Assembly: GCA_963840095.1 (NCBI GenBank)
Contig: CAWIXN010000005.1
Coordinates: 682,001-746,000, forward strand
Length of the DNA stretch: 64,000 bases
DNA from: DATBGO01 sp963840095
Lineage (GTDB): Bacteria; Actinomycetota; Actinomycetes; Streptosporangiales; Streptosporangiaceae
Direction: 5' to 3'
Positions 1-7,309 of the stretch are shown one piece after another. Each line of letters opens with the position of its first letter. The first letter of the stretch is position 1. A model generated the notes under the pieces. That model was not told where the DNA came from. It did not search any database and saw only the letters and a list, made by a program, of their open reading frames with translations. A program made the position numbers and the translations under genes.

Positions 1-1466
1 TCCAGCGAGGTCTGCGACTCGGTAATGACCGGGGCGAGCACGTGGTCATACCAGCCGTCAGAGTCGTCCCAGGTGACGATAACAGCGGTCGACTTCCAGG
101 TGGGCAGCGACTCGAGCTGGTTGATGGTGTTGACCAGCCAGGTCTGCTCGTCCAGCGGGTCGGAGTAGCCCGCGTGGCCATCCTGGTACTTCGGCGCCTT
201 AAGGTAAGAGACCGCTGGCAGGTTGCCTGCATCGGCGGCCGCAAAGAAGTCGGCGGTGTCGTACTGGTGGTTGGCCTGGTCGGTCTTGCCGATCATCGAC
301 AGCGAAGTCGGCGGCAGGTGCATCGGGTTGGCCGTTGAGGCGTAGTACTCGAACGGCTCGTGGTGCGGGCTGTAGTCGTCCACTACGGTGCCGCCCACGT
401 TCTTGTGGGTCTCCGAGCAGATCTGGGCAGTGCTGGGGGGCGTTCCGTGACCCGGAACGTAGCCGTTGTCAAAGCCGCCCTGGAACCATCCCCAGGTGAT
501 CTTCGAGCTGTTCAGCTCGTCACCGATGTTCTTGCCGCCCATCGTGAGGGTTCCGGCCGCAGTGCCGCCGTCGCCGCCGTCCGAGCCTGGCAGATAGGAG
601 CAGATGTCGTAGGTTGGGTCGGCGTCGGAGTAGGTGGTTCCCGGGCCCGGCTGGGCCGGGCCCGCCGTGATGTTGGAGGAGGTCAGGTCGGTCGTGTCGA
701 GCCCCGGCGGGTTCGGGCACGGACTGTCGTTAATCGTCGCGGAAGATGGCCCGCAGATCGCGCCATAGGTCTGCGCGGCGGTCACGTTGAGAGCGCCGGG
801 GGTCGACGGGCCGTAGGTCGTGCCGTAGGCGTTGTCACTCATCGCGAAGTGCTGAGCGTAATTCCACAGCCCGGTGACCGAGTTGCCGTCGTAGTAACTC
901 ATGACGGCCTTGTTGGATCCCGTTCCCGGCGGCGGCACCTCGGGCGTGCCGGGGGGGTAGTCGAACCCCGCCAGGCATTGCGTCAGCGTCAGATTGCCGC
1001 CGGTGTTCGCCGGATAGGCGTCCTCGGCGCCGTGGTCGGCGGCTAGCTGCTCTGCGGTGTAGTCGTGGTCCTGGTCGCAGGTCAGCGGAACATCGTGGCC
1101 GAGCCGCACCGGATTCGAGAGATTGGGGTTGTTGGTGAGCAGCGGCCCGGTCGGCTGACCGGACGAGGTTAGGTCGTTGTACAGGCCATTGACCGTCGGC
1201 GTGCCCTTCCGAGCGTGGAAGGCTGGCTCGCCAGGCGGGTTCGGAGCGTACGGATAGGTGCCGAAGTAGTGATCAAAGGAGACGTTCTCGTCGAAGATCA
1301 CGACGAGATGCTTGATCGGCGTAGCGGTATTGCCATTGCTACCGCCCTGGTGGTGCGCGCTCGTGCTGGCGGCCTCGCCCGCGATTGCGCCTGTCACGCC
1401 GAACGCCATCGCCGCGAATAGTCCAGCGGCGGCAGCGACTGCAAAGGCCCTGACTGGTCGTCGCAT
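1..1466 (-). CDS. Secreted phosphoesterase (phospholipase C / acid phosphatase family), 3' end outside window
   Basis: The frame is open from an ATG at 1466 to the left edge (488 codons seen). Residues 1-33 form a Tat/Sec-like signal peptide (MRRPVRAF, then an alanine-rich hydrophobic stretch). Residues 51-72 carry the family entry motif (IKHLVVIFDEN, then FDHYFGTYP), where Glu60-Asn61 are expected metal ligands. A GPSTPG stretch sits where the family has its nucleophile loop, and WDDSDGWYDH near residue 464 matches the C-terminal metal-binding motif. These are hallmarks of the PF04185 phosphoesterase family, which hydrolyses phosphomonoesters or phospholipids outside the cell. Substrate cannot be told from sequence. 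It lies downstream of hemE on the same strand but 414 bp away, so it is probably a separate unit. The C-terminus is not in the window. Confidence 0.88.
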   Translation of the reverse strand, partial: MRRPVRAFAVAAAAGLFAAMAFGVTGAIAGEAASTSAHHQGGSNGNTATPIKHLVVIFDENVSFDHYFGTYPYAPNPPGEPAFHARKGTPTVNGLYNDLTSSGQPTGPLLTNNPNLSNPVRLGHDVPLTCDQDHDYTAEQLAADHGAEDAYPANTGGNLTLTQCLAGFDYPPGTPEVPPPGTGSNKAVMSYYDGNSVTGLWNYAQHFAMSDNAYGTTYGPSTPGALNVTAAQTYGAICGPSSATINDSPCPNPPGLDTTDLTSSNITAGPAQPGPGTTYSDADPTYDICSYLPGSDGGDGGTAAGTLTMGGKNIGDELNSSKITWGWFQGGFDNGYVPGHGTPPSTAQICSETHKNVGGTVVDDYSPHHEPFEYYASTANPMHLPPTSLSMIGKTDQANHQYDTADFFAAADAGNLPAVSYLKAPKYQDGHAGYSDPLDEQTWLVNTINQLESLPTWKSTAVIVTWDDSDGWYDHVLAPVITESQTSL

Positions 1467-1709
1467 CCGTGCTTCCTCTCCGTCGCAGATCCGGCCCTGC
1501 CCCGCCTGGAGTCGGATTGCCGGGCCTTGGGGCAGGCCGCGCCGCCGACTATAAGGCGTCTGGCCGAGGACAGGATGATGAAATGGAAGCCATTCCCCTA
1601 ATACCTTCCGGCCTAAAGGTGAATTACAGATGTCCGGAACGGCCGCGCCGCATACGGCGCCCCCAGGGGTGGCCAACCCGGCGGATCCCGGCTGTAGCAG
1701 AGGTGTGAC

Positions 1710-1772
1710 AAGGCCAGGCGTGCTGCCGCGGAGTGCCGCACGGGTCAGACCCGTCAACTCTCGCCTGGCCTT
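1710..1772. terminator. Intergenic stem-loop after hemE
   Basis: AAGGCCAGGCG at 1710-1720 pairs perfectly with CGCCTGGCCTT at 1762-1772. Inside lies a second hairpin, CGGGT-CAG-ACCCG, at 1741-1753. It sits in the 414-bp gap (1467-1880) between the hemE stop and the phosphoesterase start, so a factor-independent terminator for hemE is the simplest reading. No T-tract follows on the minus strand, which is common in high-GC actinobacteria. A structured leader for the phosphoesterase is the alternative. I see nothing else in this gap. Confidence 0.45.
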
Positions 1773-1880
1773 CGCGATGTCCAGCAGCGCTACGACGCCG
1801 TCATGGCACCCGGCCGCCCGACGCTCCTGACCGTGTTCGTTTGCGCGCCGACGGACTCCGCCGCGCCCAGCGGCGGGCCA

Positions 1881-2927
1881 CTAGCGCGGGAGCCGGGCCG
1901 GCGCGGAGTGCACCAGGTCGGTGAGCCTGGCCAGCACGTCGGGATCGGTCTGCGGCAGCACTCCGTGACCAAGATTGAAAATGTGGCCTTCGGCGGTCCG
2001 GCCAGCTTCGAGGACCTCCCTGGCCCGCTGCTCGACCACGTCCCAGGGAGCGAGCAGGATCGCCGGGTCGAGGTTGCCCTGCAGCGCCTTGCCGGGCTCG
2101 ACCCGCCGCACCGCCTCGTCCAGCGGCACCCGCCAGTCCACGCCGACCACGTCCGCGCCGGCCTCGCCCATCAGCCCGAGCAGCTCGCCGGTGCCGACCC
2201 CGAAGTGGATCCGCGGCACGCCAGCGGTCTCGAGGGCGCCGAAGATCCGCGCCGAGTGCGGCAGCACCGACCGGCGGTAGTCCGCCGGGCTGACCACCCC
2301 GGCCCAGGAGTCGAACAGCTGCACAGCGGATGCTCCGGCGGCGACCTGCACCTGCAGGAATGAGATCGTCAGCTCGGCCAGCCTGGCCAGCAGGTCGTTC
2401 CACAGCGGCGGGTCGCCGTACATCATCGACTTCGTCGTGTCGAAGCTCTTCGAGGGACCGCCCTCGACCAGGTAGGACGCCAGGGTGAACGGGCCGCCGG
2501 CGAAGCCGATCAGCGGCGTGGCGCCGAGTTCGGCCACCACGGACCGCACCGCCTCGGTCACGAACGGGACGTCACCCGGCTCGAGAGCGCGCAGCCGCCG
2601 CAGGTCGGCGCGGGTCCGGATCGGCTGCTCGATCACCGGCCCGACCCCAGCGCGGATGTCGACACCGACGCCGACCGCTCGCAGCGGTACCACGATGTCG
2701 CTGAACAAGATGGCGGCGTCCACGGCGTACCGCCGCATCGGCTGCAGCGTGAACTCGGTGATCAGCTCGGGCGTACGGCATGCCTCAAGCATCGAAATCC
2801 CCGCCCTGGCCGCCCGGTACTCGGGCAGCGACCGGCCGGCCTGCCGCATGAACCACACCGGCGTGTGGCTGACCGGCTGCCTGCGGCAGGCACGCACGAA
2901 AACGGATTCCTCCGGCTGCGGATTCAC
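1881..2927 (-). CDS. hemE: Uroporphyrinogen decarboxylase
   Basis: This cytosolic enzyme removes four acetate carboxyls of uroporphyrinogen III to give coproporphyrinogen III in heme synthesis. The 348-aa product has the usual family length. Signatures are PVWFMRQAGRSLPEYR at residues 23-38, the ILFSDIVVPLRAVG segment that positions the catalytic Asp, HFGVGTGELL, QGNLDP and FNLGHGVLPQTDP near the C-terminus. The reading frame stays open far upstream, but homology begins at a GTG at 2927 (GVNPQPEES), which I chose as start; the ribosome site there is weak. It is divergent from the small Cys-rich gene at 3104, and DUF3000-rnd follow, as in Streptomyces. Confidence 0.95.
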   Translation of the reverse strand: MNPQPEESVFVRACRRQPVSHTPVWFMRQAGRSLPEYRAARAGISMLEACRTPELITEFTLQPMRRYAVDAAILFSDIVVPLRAVGVGVDIRAGVGPVIEQPIRTRADLRRLRALEPGDVPFVTEAVRSVVAELGATPLIGFAGGPFTLASYLVEGGPSKSFDTTKSMMYGDPPLWNDLLARLAELTISFLQVQVAAGASAVQLFDSWAGVVSPADYRRSVLPHSARIFGALETAGVPRIHFGVGTGELLGLMGEAGADVVGVDWRVPLDEAVRRVEPGKALQGNLDPAILLAPWDVVEQRAREVLEAGRTAEGHIFNLGHGVLPQTDPDVLARLTDLVHSAPARLPR

Positions 2928-3103
2928 ACCAGCGATCGTCTCACAGGCCCCACGGGCAGCGCGGGACCGCGAGCGCCGAAACGCCGCCGTGACACGCCGC
3001 AGCAGATCCACGCCATGCCGTGCCTGGCATGTCAGCATCGAGCTGTACCGTGCCAGTTCGGAGCACGTTGGCGGCGTTTTCAACGGCGGCGAGGAGGTCG
3101 CGG

Positions 3104-3313
3104 ATGGTCGAAATGATCCGGCACTGCCCTGACTGCGGCCAGGACCGGCCTTTCGAGCAGTGCCACCCGCAGGATGGCAGCTGCCCGGATGGTGTCGACG
3201 GGTGCTGCCCTGAGTGGCTGTGCGCCGACTGCGGCGTCGGGCTGCTGATCGGCTTTGTTCCGTACCAGGGTCAGCCGGCCCGGGCGGAGCGGCTGCGGCG
3301 CCTGGTCGCATGA
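3104..3313 (+). CDS. Small cysteine-rich (zinc-ribbon-like) protein, 69 aa
   Basis: It starts with ATG at 3104 and has a clear AGGAGG at 3092-3097, six bases away. The 69-aa product has two CxxC-type pairs (CPDC near the N-terminus and CADC in the middle) and four further cysteines (EQC, GSC, GCC), so it probably binds one or two zinc ions. It is divergent from hemE and lies 31 bp before DUF3000, and may share that promoter. I do not recognise a named family and no function is assigned. Confidence 0.6.
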   Translation: MVEMIRHCPDCGQDRPFEQCHPQDGSCPDGVDGCCPEWLCADCGVGLLIGFVPYQGQPARAERLRRLVA

Positions 3314-3344
3314 CAAACTCGCGCCCGCCGACCATGCTCGGACC

Positions 3345-3977
3345 ATGAGGCCTGCCACCGGGCCAGTGGAACGAGAGGACCCTGGCGCTGCGGCTACGTT
3401 CCGGTCCGCAGTAGCTGATCTTGAGGCAGGGATAGCCGCCCAGCGGCAGGTTCGCCTTGAGCTTGCCTTCGATGGCGAGCCGCCGCCGCGCAAGCTGGCG
3501 CCCTACGCCGCCGCTGTGGCGGCCACCGTACACGAGGCAGATGATGAGATCGGCTGGGGCCGGTTCGTGTTGCTGTATGACCCGGCCGGCCAGCCCGGCT
3601 GGGCGGGCCCGCTGCGTATCATCGCCTACATCCGGGCCGAACTCGAGCCCGAGATCGCGGCCGACCCGCTGATCGGCCAGGTGGGCTGGAGCTGGCTGAC
3701 CGAGGCGCTGGAGGCCCGGACCGACGGCTATCGGCAGGCCAGCGGTACGGTGACGAGGGTTGTCACTGAAGGGTTCGGCGTGAAAGGAGATGAGCCGGTC
3801 GCCACCGAGTTCGAGCTCAGGGCATCCTGGTCGCCGGGCGGCCCTGATGCCACCAGGCCGGGCATAGCCGGGCACGTCGCGGCCTGGTGCGACGCGCTGT
3901 GCACGGCGTCAGGGCTTCCGCCATTGGCAGCAGGAGTCAGCCCGCTGCGGCCGCCGCGCCGCAGGCGGCCGCAGTGA
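3345..3977 (+). CDS. DUF3000 family protein
   Basis: The 210-aa protein matches the actinobacterial DUF3000 family, of unknown function, which is almost always found between hemE and rnd. Recognisable pieces are the FRSAVADLEAGI start, the KLAPYAAAVAATVH segment, IGWGRFVLLYDPAGQ, and the WRASW-like ELRASWSP stretch followed by HVAAWCDALC. The ATG at 3345 (MRPATGPVERED) gives a normal length; an upstream in-frame ATG would overlap the preceding gene. Its TGA stop overlaps the GTG start of rnd by four bases, indicating translational coupling. A role linked to RNA turnover is only a guess from this context. Confidence 0.85.
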   Translation: MRPATGPVEREDPGAAATFRSAVADLEAGIAAQRQVRLELAFDGEPPPRKLAPYAAAVAATVHEADDEIGWGRFVLLYDPAGQPGWAGPLRIIAYIRAELEPEIAADPLIGQVGWSWLTEALEARTDGYRQASGTVTRVVTEGFGVKGDEPVATEFELRASWSPGGPDATRPGIAGHVAAWCDALCTASGLPPLAAGVSPLRPPRRRRPQ

Positions 3978-5422
3978 CTGCCGCCGGGCCGCATCCCGCG
4001 CCAGCGGAGCCGCCGCCCTCCGACCGCGCGCCCTCAGGTCCGGCCTTCTCAGGTCCGCTGTCCTCAGGTCCGCTGTCCTCAGGTCCGCTGTCCTCAGGTC
4101 CGCTGTCCTCAGGTCCGGCGCCTTCAGGCCCGGCGCCCTCGCCGCCCTCGGATCTGGCGCCGTCAGATTCTGGAGACCCCGCGTCTGCGCAGCCTGCTGA
4201 CAGCCCTGGGCCGGTGCCTCTGCTGGAGCCCCGGGATGGCATGCCGACGCTGGTCGTGACCGAGGAAGCTCTGGCCAGCGCGGCTCGGGCGCTCGGAGCC
4301 GGCCAGGGCCCGGTGGCGGTCGATGCGGAGCGCGCCTCAGGCTTCCGCTACGGGCACCGGGCCTTCCTCGTGCAATTCCGGCGCCGCGGCGCCGGAACCG
4401 TGCTCATCGATCCGGTCGCCTGCCCTGACCTCTCCGCCGTCGATGCCGCGCTGGCCGGTACCGAAGCGGTCCTGCACGCCGCGTCGCAGGACCTGCCCTG
4501 TCTCGCCGAGATCGGCTACCGGCCCCGGCTACTTTTCGACACCGAGCTGGCCGGGCGGCTGCTCGGGTATCCGAGAGTCGGCCTCGGCACCCTGGTCGAG
4601 GCAGTGCTCGGCCTGGCCCTGGAGAAGAGCCACTCCGCAGCGGACTGGTCCACCCGCCCGCTTCCTGAAGAGTGGCTCCGCTATGCCGCCCTCGATGTTG
4701 AGGTGCTCGTCGAGCTGCGTGATGCCCTGGCCGAGGAACTAGCCGCGCAGGGTAAGACCGACTGGGCGCGCCAGGAATTCTCGGCAGTGCTGGCCGCCGA
4801 GCCGCCCAGCCCACGAGCTGAGCCATGGCGCCGCACCTCCGGCATCCATCGGGTCCGCAGCCGCCGCGGCCTCGCCATCGTCCGGGAGCTATGGCTGGAG
4901 CGGGACAAGATCGCCCGGCGGCGTGACCTGTCGCCGACGCGCGTGCTTCCCGACTCGGCGATCGTCGAGGCCGCCCGGGCGCTGGCCGGTGGGGCCGCCG
5001 ATCTCAGCGGCGTCGCCGGCTTCAGCGGCCGTGGCGCGCGGCGCCATGGGCCTGAATGGCAGCGCGCCGTCGGCCGCGCCAAGGCGCAGCCGGAGCGCGC
5101 GCTCCCAGAAGCGTCGGCGCCGCCAAGCGACGGACCGCCGCCCGCACACCGCTGGCCAGAAAGGGATCCGGTAGCTGCGCGCCGGCTCGCCGCTGCCCGC
5201 GCGGTTGTCGCCGCCCTGGCCGACGAGCATCACCTGCCGACCGAGAACCTGCTGCCGCCAGATGCCGTGCGCAGGCTCGCCTGGCAGCCGCCCGAGGTGC
5301 TCAGCCCCGAGACGGTCGGCGCGGAGCTGGCCAGCTTCGGCGCCCGGCACTGGCAGGTGCAGCTCACCGCCCTGCCGATCGCCAAGGCACTGCTGCGGCT
5401 CATCGAGAAAGGCGATGCCTGA
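3974..5422 (+). CDS. rnd: Ribonuclease D (3'-5' exonuclease with HRDC domains)
   Basis: RNase D trims tRNA and other RNA 3' ends. The 482-aa protein starts at a GTG that overlaps the DUF3000 stop (GTGA). Residues 1-80 are a Pro/Ser-rich tail with seven 5-residue repeats. The DEDD exonuclease core follows: Exo I Asp117-x-Glu119 (VAVDAE), Exo II with His168 and Asp173 (HAASQDLPCL), Exo III Tyr237-x3-Asp241 (YAALDVEV). One HRDC-like region follows (RRDLSPTRVLPDSAIVEAAR) and a second at the C-terminus (LPTENLLPPDAVRRLAW), as in the actinobacterial form. The repeat tail is specific to this sequence and probably unstructured. An earlier in-frame ATG at 3887 would overlap DUF3000 by 91 bp and is less likely. 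Confidence 0.93.
   Translation: MTAAGPHPAPAEPPPSDRAPSGPAFSGPLSSGPLSSGPLSSGPLSSGPAPSGPAPSPPSDLAPSDSGDPASAQPADSPGPVPLLEPRDGMPTLVVTEEALASAARALGAGQGPVAVDAERASGFRYGHRAFLVQFRRRGAGTVLIDPVACPDLSAVDAALAGTEAVLHAASQDLPCLAEIGYRPRLLFDTELAGRLLGYPRVGLGTLVEAVLGLALEKSHSAADWSTRPLPEEWLRYAALDVEVLVELRDALAEELAAQGKTDWARQEFSAVLAAEPPSPRAEPWRRTSGIHRVRSRRGLAIVRELWLERDKIARRRDLSPTRVLPDSAIVEAARALAGGAADLSGVAGFSGRGARRHGPEWQRAVGRAKAQPERALPEASAPPSDGPPPAHRWPERDPVAARRLAAARAVVAALADEHHLPTENLLPPDAVRRLAWQPPEVLSPETVGAELASFGARHWQVQLTALPIAKALLRLIEKGDA
4034..4138 (+). repeat. 15-bp tandem repeat within rnd (7 units)
   Basis: Seven consecutive 15-bp units follow the pattern TCAGGTCCGCTGTCC; the four at 4049-4108 are identical and the outer ones vary. 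They encode SGPLS/SGPAP pentapeptides in the N-terminal tail of RNase D. The unit length keeps the frame, so copy number can change without breaking the gene. Confidence 0.95.
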
Positions 5423-5502
5423 AGTTCGGCGTCCTGCGGCTGCAGAGCGCGGGAGGCTGGGACCCGAGCGGGGCCAGGCCGCGGGCCCGAGCGGGGCCAG
5501 GC

Positions 5503-5856
5503 TCAGGCGCTCCTTCGCAGCGACCCCAGATCGCAGGGCATCGCAGAGCCGGCTCGTGGCACTCCGGCGCACGGCAGCGGCTCGCCGGTCGGCGGGTAGT
5601 AAGGAAAGACGTTCAGCAGCACCTCGCAGTCGCAGCGATAGCCTCCTCGCCGCTGAATGCGAGCCACCAGCCCACGGGCCCGCGGCGCGCGTGCGTCGCG
5701 CCAGCGAACCGTCCATCGGTACGTACCGTCACAGCCGAACTCGCCGATCATCCGCAGCAGGAAGCAGCGCAGGCACTCGTGCTCGCCCGGCTGGGTCAGC
5801 TGCCGCGCCAGGTCGGCAAGCTCGGCCTCGACTGCATCTGCAACGCTCTTCGCCAT
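5503..5856 (-). CDS. DUF2695-type small protein
   Basis: A complete 117-aa frame. The centre shows the DUF2695 pattern: LRCFLLRMIGEFGCDGTYRW, then a short helix and GGYRCDCEVLLNVF. Cys residues in the CDG and CDCE motifs are conserved in the family; no function is known. The C-terminal 20 residues after LNVFPYYP are less typical. It converges with rnd and stands alone; the divergent ogt pseudogene starts 90 bp beyond its start. Confidence 0.7.
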   Translation of the reverse strand: MAKSVADAVEAELADLARQLTQPGEHECLRCFLLRMIGEFGCDGTYRWTVRWRDARAPRARGLVARIQRRGGYRCDCEVLLNVFPYYPPTGEPLPCAGVPRAGSAMPCDLGSLRRSA

Positions 5857-5946
5857 AACTGTCTCCTTCGCCGGTGTTTCGGTAGCCGATTTGTACCGCC
5901 GACCGCCGACAGTTCTGGTGGTCGCCAGCTGAGTCAGAATGGGTTG

Positions 5947-6605
5947 ATGACCTCTCGCGCCTGGACAGCACTCAAAACGCCCGTCGGGCCGATCTCGGTG
6001 GCCTGCAGCGAATCAGGAGTAACCGGCGTCTGGTTCGGGGTGCCACCGCCTGACTCGGCCGGTCCGGCAGGACTCCAGGCTGCCACCGAGCTTGCGGTCG
6101 CCGCGCGCCTGCAGCTTGGTGAGTATTTTTCGGGGCAGCGCCGGACCTTCGATCTGGCGCTTGACTGGTCGGCCGCTTCCCGGCTGCAGCGCTGCGTGCT
6201 CGGGGTGCTGTTCGATTCGGTGGCGTTCGGCGAGACCGTCACCTACGGGGTCCTGGCCCGGCGTGCCGGGGCCCGTGCCGCCGGGGCGGCCCTGCCCGCC
6301 CGGGCCATCGCCAGGTCATGGGATCCAACCCGTACCCGGTGATCGTTCCCTGTCACCGGGTCGTGGCGGCCGACGGGCTTGGCGGCTACAGCGGTGGCGC
6401 TGGCATCGAGATCAAGCGCTGGCTACTGACCTTTGAGGGGTCCTTGTCGCCCACGCTCGACTGGACCCCGGCCGGTCCTGACCTCCTGACCGGCTGGCCG
6501 GCTGGCTGGCCGGCTGGCCGGCTGGCCGCCTGGCCGCTCCGGCGACCTCAATGGCTAACGGCTCGCTCACCGTATCCGGGGTTCCTGGGCCTACTTTCGG
6601 TTTGA
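5947..6605 (+). pseudogene. ogt: Methylated-DNA-protein-cysteine methyltransferase, frameshifted
   Basis: From ATG 5947 the frame reads as an Ogt/AGT protein (KTPVGPISVACSESGVTGVWF, then FDSVAFGETVTYGVLARRAG). After 6310 the correct reading moves to another frame, which gives MGSNPYPVIVPCHRVVAADG with the alkyl-accepting Cys in PCHRV and ends at TGA 6605. Restoring one G in ATCG/CCAGG at 6310-6311 rejoins the two parts exactly in the family order (RAIGQVMGSNPYP). The upstream product alone lacks the catalytic Cys and would be inactive. The C-terminus after WLLTFEG is extended through a GGCTGGCC-rich repeat at 6490-6530. This is either a true pseudogene or a one-base sequencing error. Confidence 0.85.
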
Positions 6606-6654
6606 TGAATACGGGAATTCATCATGAATTACCTGATGGATGCGGGAATCTATC
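6604..6654. promoter_or_regulatory. Two repeated dyad elements (operator-like)
   Basis: GATGAATACGGGAATTCATC at 6604-6623 is a perfect inverted repeat (7-bp arms GATGAAT/ATTCATC, 6-bp centre). A second copy, GATGGATGCGGGAATCTATC, lies at 6635-6654, 31 bp downstream, with four differences and one arm mismatch. Such paired dyads are typical of dimeric repressors of the TetR type. They sit at the broken 3' end of a truncated TetR gene, so they may be the former operators of this regulator or of a neighbour now deleted. The 15-bp palindrome at 6616-6630 (AATTCAT-C-ATGAATT) overlaps the first copy. Confidence 0.5.
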
Positions 6655-6921
6655 GGGTGGCAGCCCGGCCTCCGCGGGTCGCGGCCGGTGCCGGTGGCCC
6701 TGCGGAGCCAGGCCGTCAAAGACAATGCGCAGGGCGTCCTTGGTCGGGAAATGACGGAACACCGTGGCGATCCCCACGCCTGCAAGCCGCGCCACCTGCT
6801 CGGTCGACGCCGACTCTCCCTCCCGGCCGAACACCTTATCGGCGGCGTCCAGGATCCGGGCACGGTTCGTCCGGGCGTCGGCGCGGTTTTCCACAAACTG
6901 ACCTGGGGCGTAGCCGAGCAC
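6622..6921 (-). pseudogene. TetR-family regulator, only the DNA-binding domain left
   Basis: The 99-aa frame holds a clear TetR helix-turn-helix: ARTNRARILDAADKVFGREG, then EQVARLAGVGIATVFRHFPT and KDAL. After ALRIVFDGLAP the sequence no longer resembles a regulator and stops at 6622, so the ligand-binding domain (normally about 120 residues) is missing. A GTG near 6893 (VENRADAR) is a more typical start than the ATG at 6921. The end of the frame runs into the repeated dyads at 6604-6654. Probably non-functional, though an isolated TetR DNA-binding domain could still occupy operators. Confidence 0.75.
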
Positions 6922-7309
6922 CGCTGGGATGAGCTACCCGCCCTCTACGCGGAACGGACCGACGTCCGTCATCCCCTCGATCCGCTCAGGTCACCTGCGC
7001 TGCGCAGCCGCGATGAGGTCAGGGAGCACTTCAGGGCGGCCGCCGCCGCCCGGCCGAGGGTCAACCTGAGGCCAGGCCGGCCTCACCATCCACCAAACCA
7101 CCGACCCGGAGGTTATCGTGGCCGAGTTCGAGCACCGGGGAACCGCTCCGGCCACCGGCGAGGCCTTCGCGCTGCCGGCCGTCTTCGTGCTCCGCGTCCA
7201 GGCCGGAGAGATCGTTTCCTCCCGTGACTATGTCGATCACCTCGGCTTAGCGCAGATGGTAGGCAGGCTCGATGATCTGATCGCGGCCATGAGGAAGGCT
7301 CGGCAGTGA
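6889..7309 (+). pseudogene. SnoaL-like (NTF2 fold) protein, frameshifted
   Basis: The first frame reads LTWGVAEHRWDELPALYAER, TDVRHPLDPL and SRDEVREHFRAAAAARP, a SnoaL-like N-terminal half. From about 7082 the match continues in the next frame (LTIHQTTDPEVIVAEFEHRG, then a C-terminal half ending with DYVDHLGLAQMVGRLDDL) to the stop at 7309. The shift falls between 7070 and 7082. No good start codon is visible; the N-terminus overlaps the TetR start region. The 3' half is overlapped on the other strand by the unusual tail of the exporter gene at 7113-8483. The family includes ketosteroid-isomerase-like proteins; no substrate can be given. Confidence 0.7.

Noticed and set aside
360..1046. Long plus-strand frame antisense to the phosphoesterase
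   Set aside because: It is a GC-driven shadow; the minus strand shows clear family motifs through the same stretch.
2928..3875. Upstream extension of the hemE frame to 3875
   Set aside because: It would run through the Cys-rich gene and DUF3000 on the other strand and adds no family homology.
3887..3973. ATG 3887 as rnd start
   Set aside because: It overlaps DUF3000 by 91 bp; the GTGA overlap at 3974 is a more natural coupled start.
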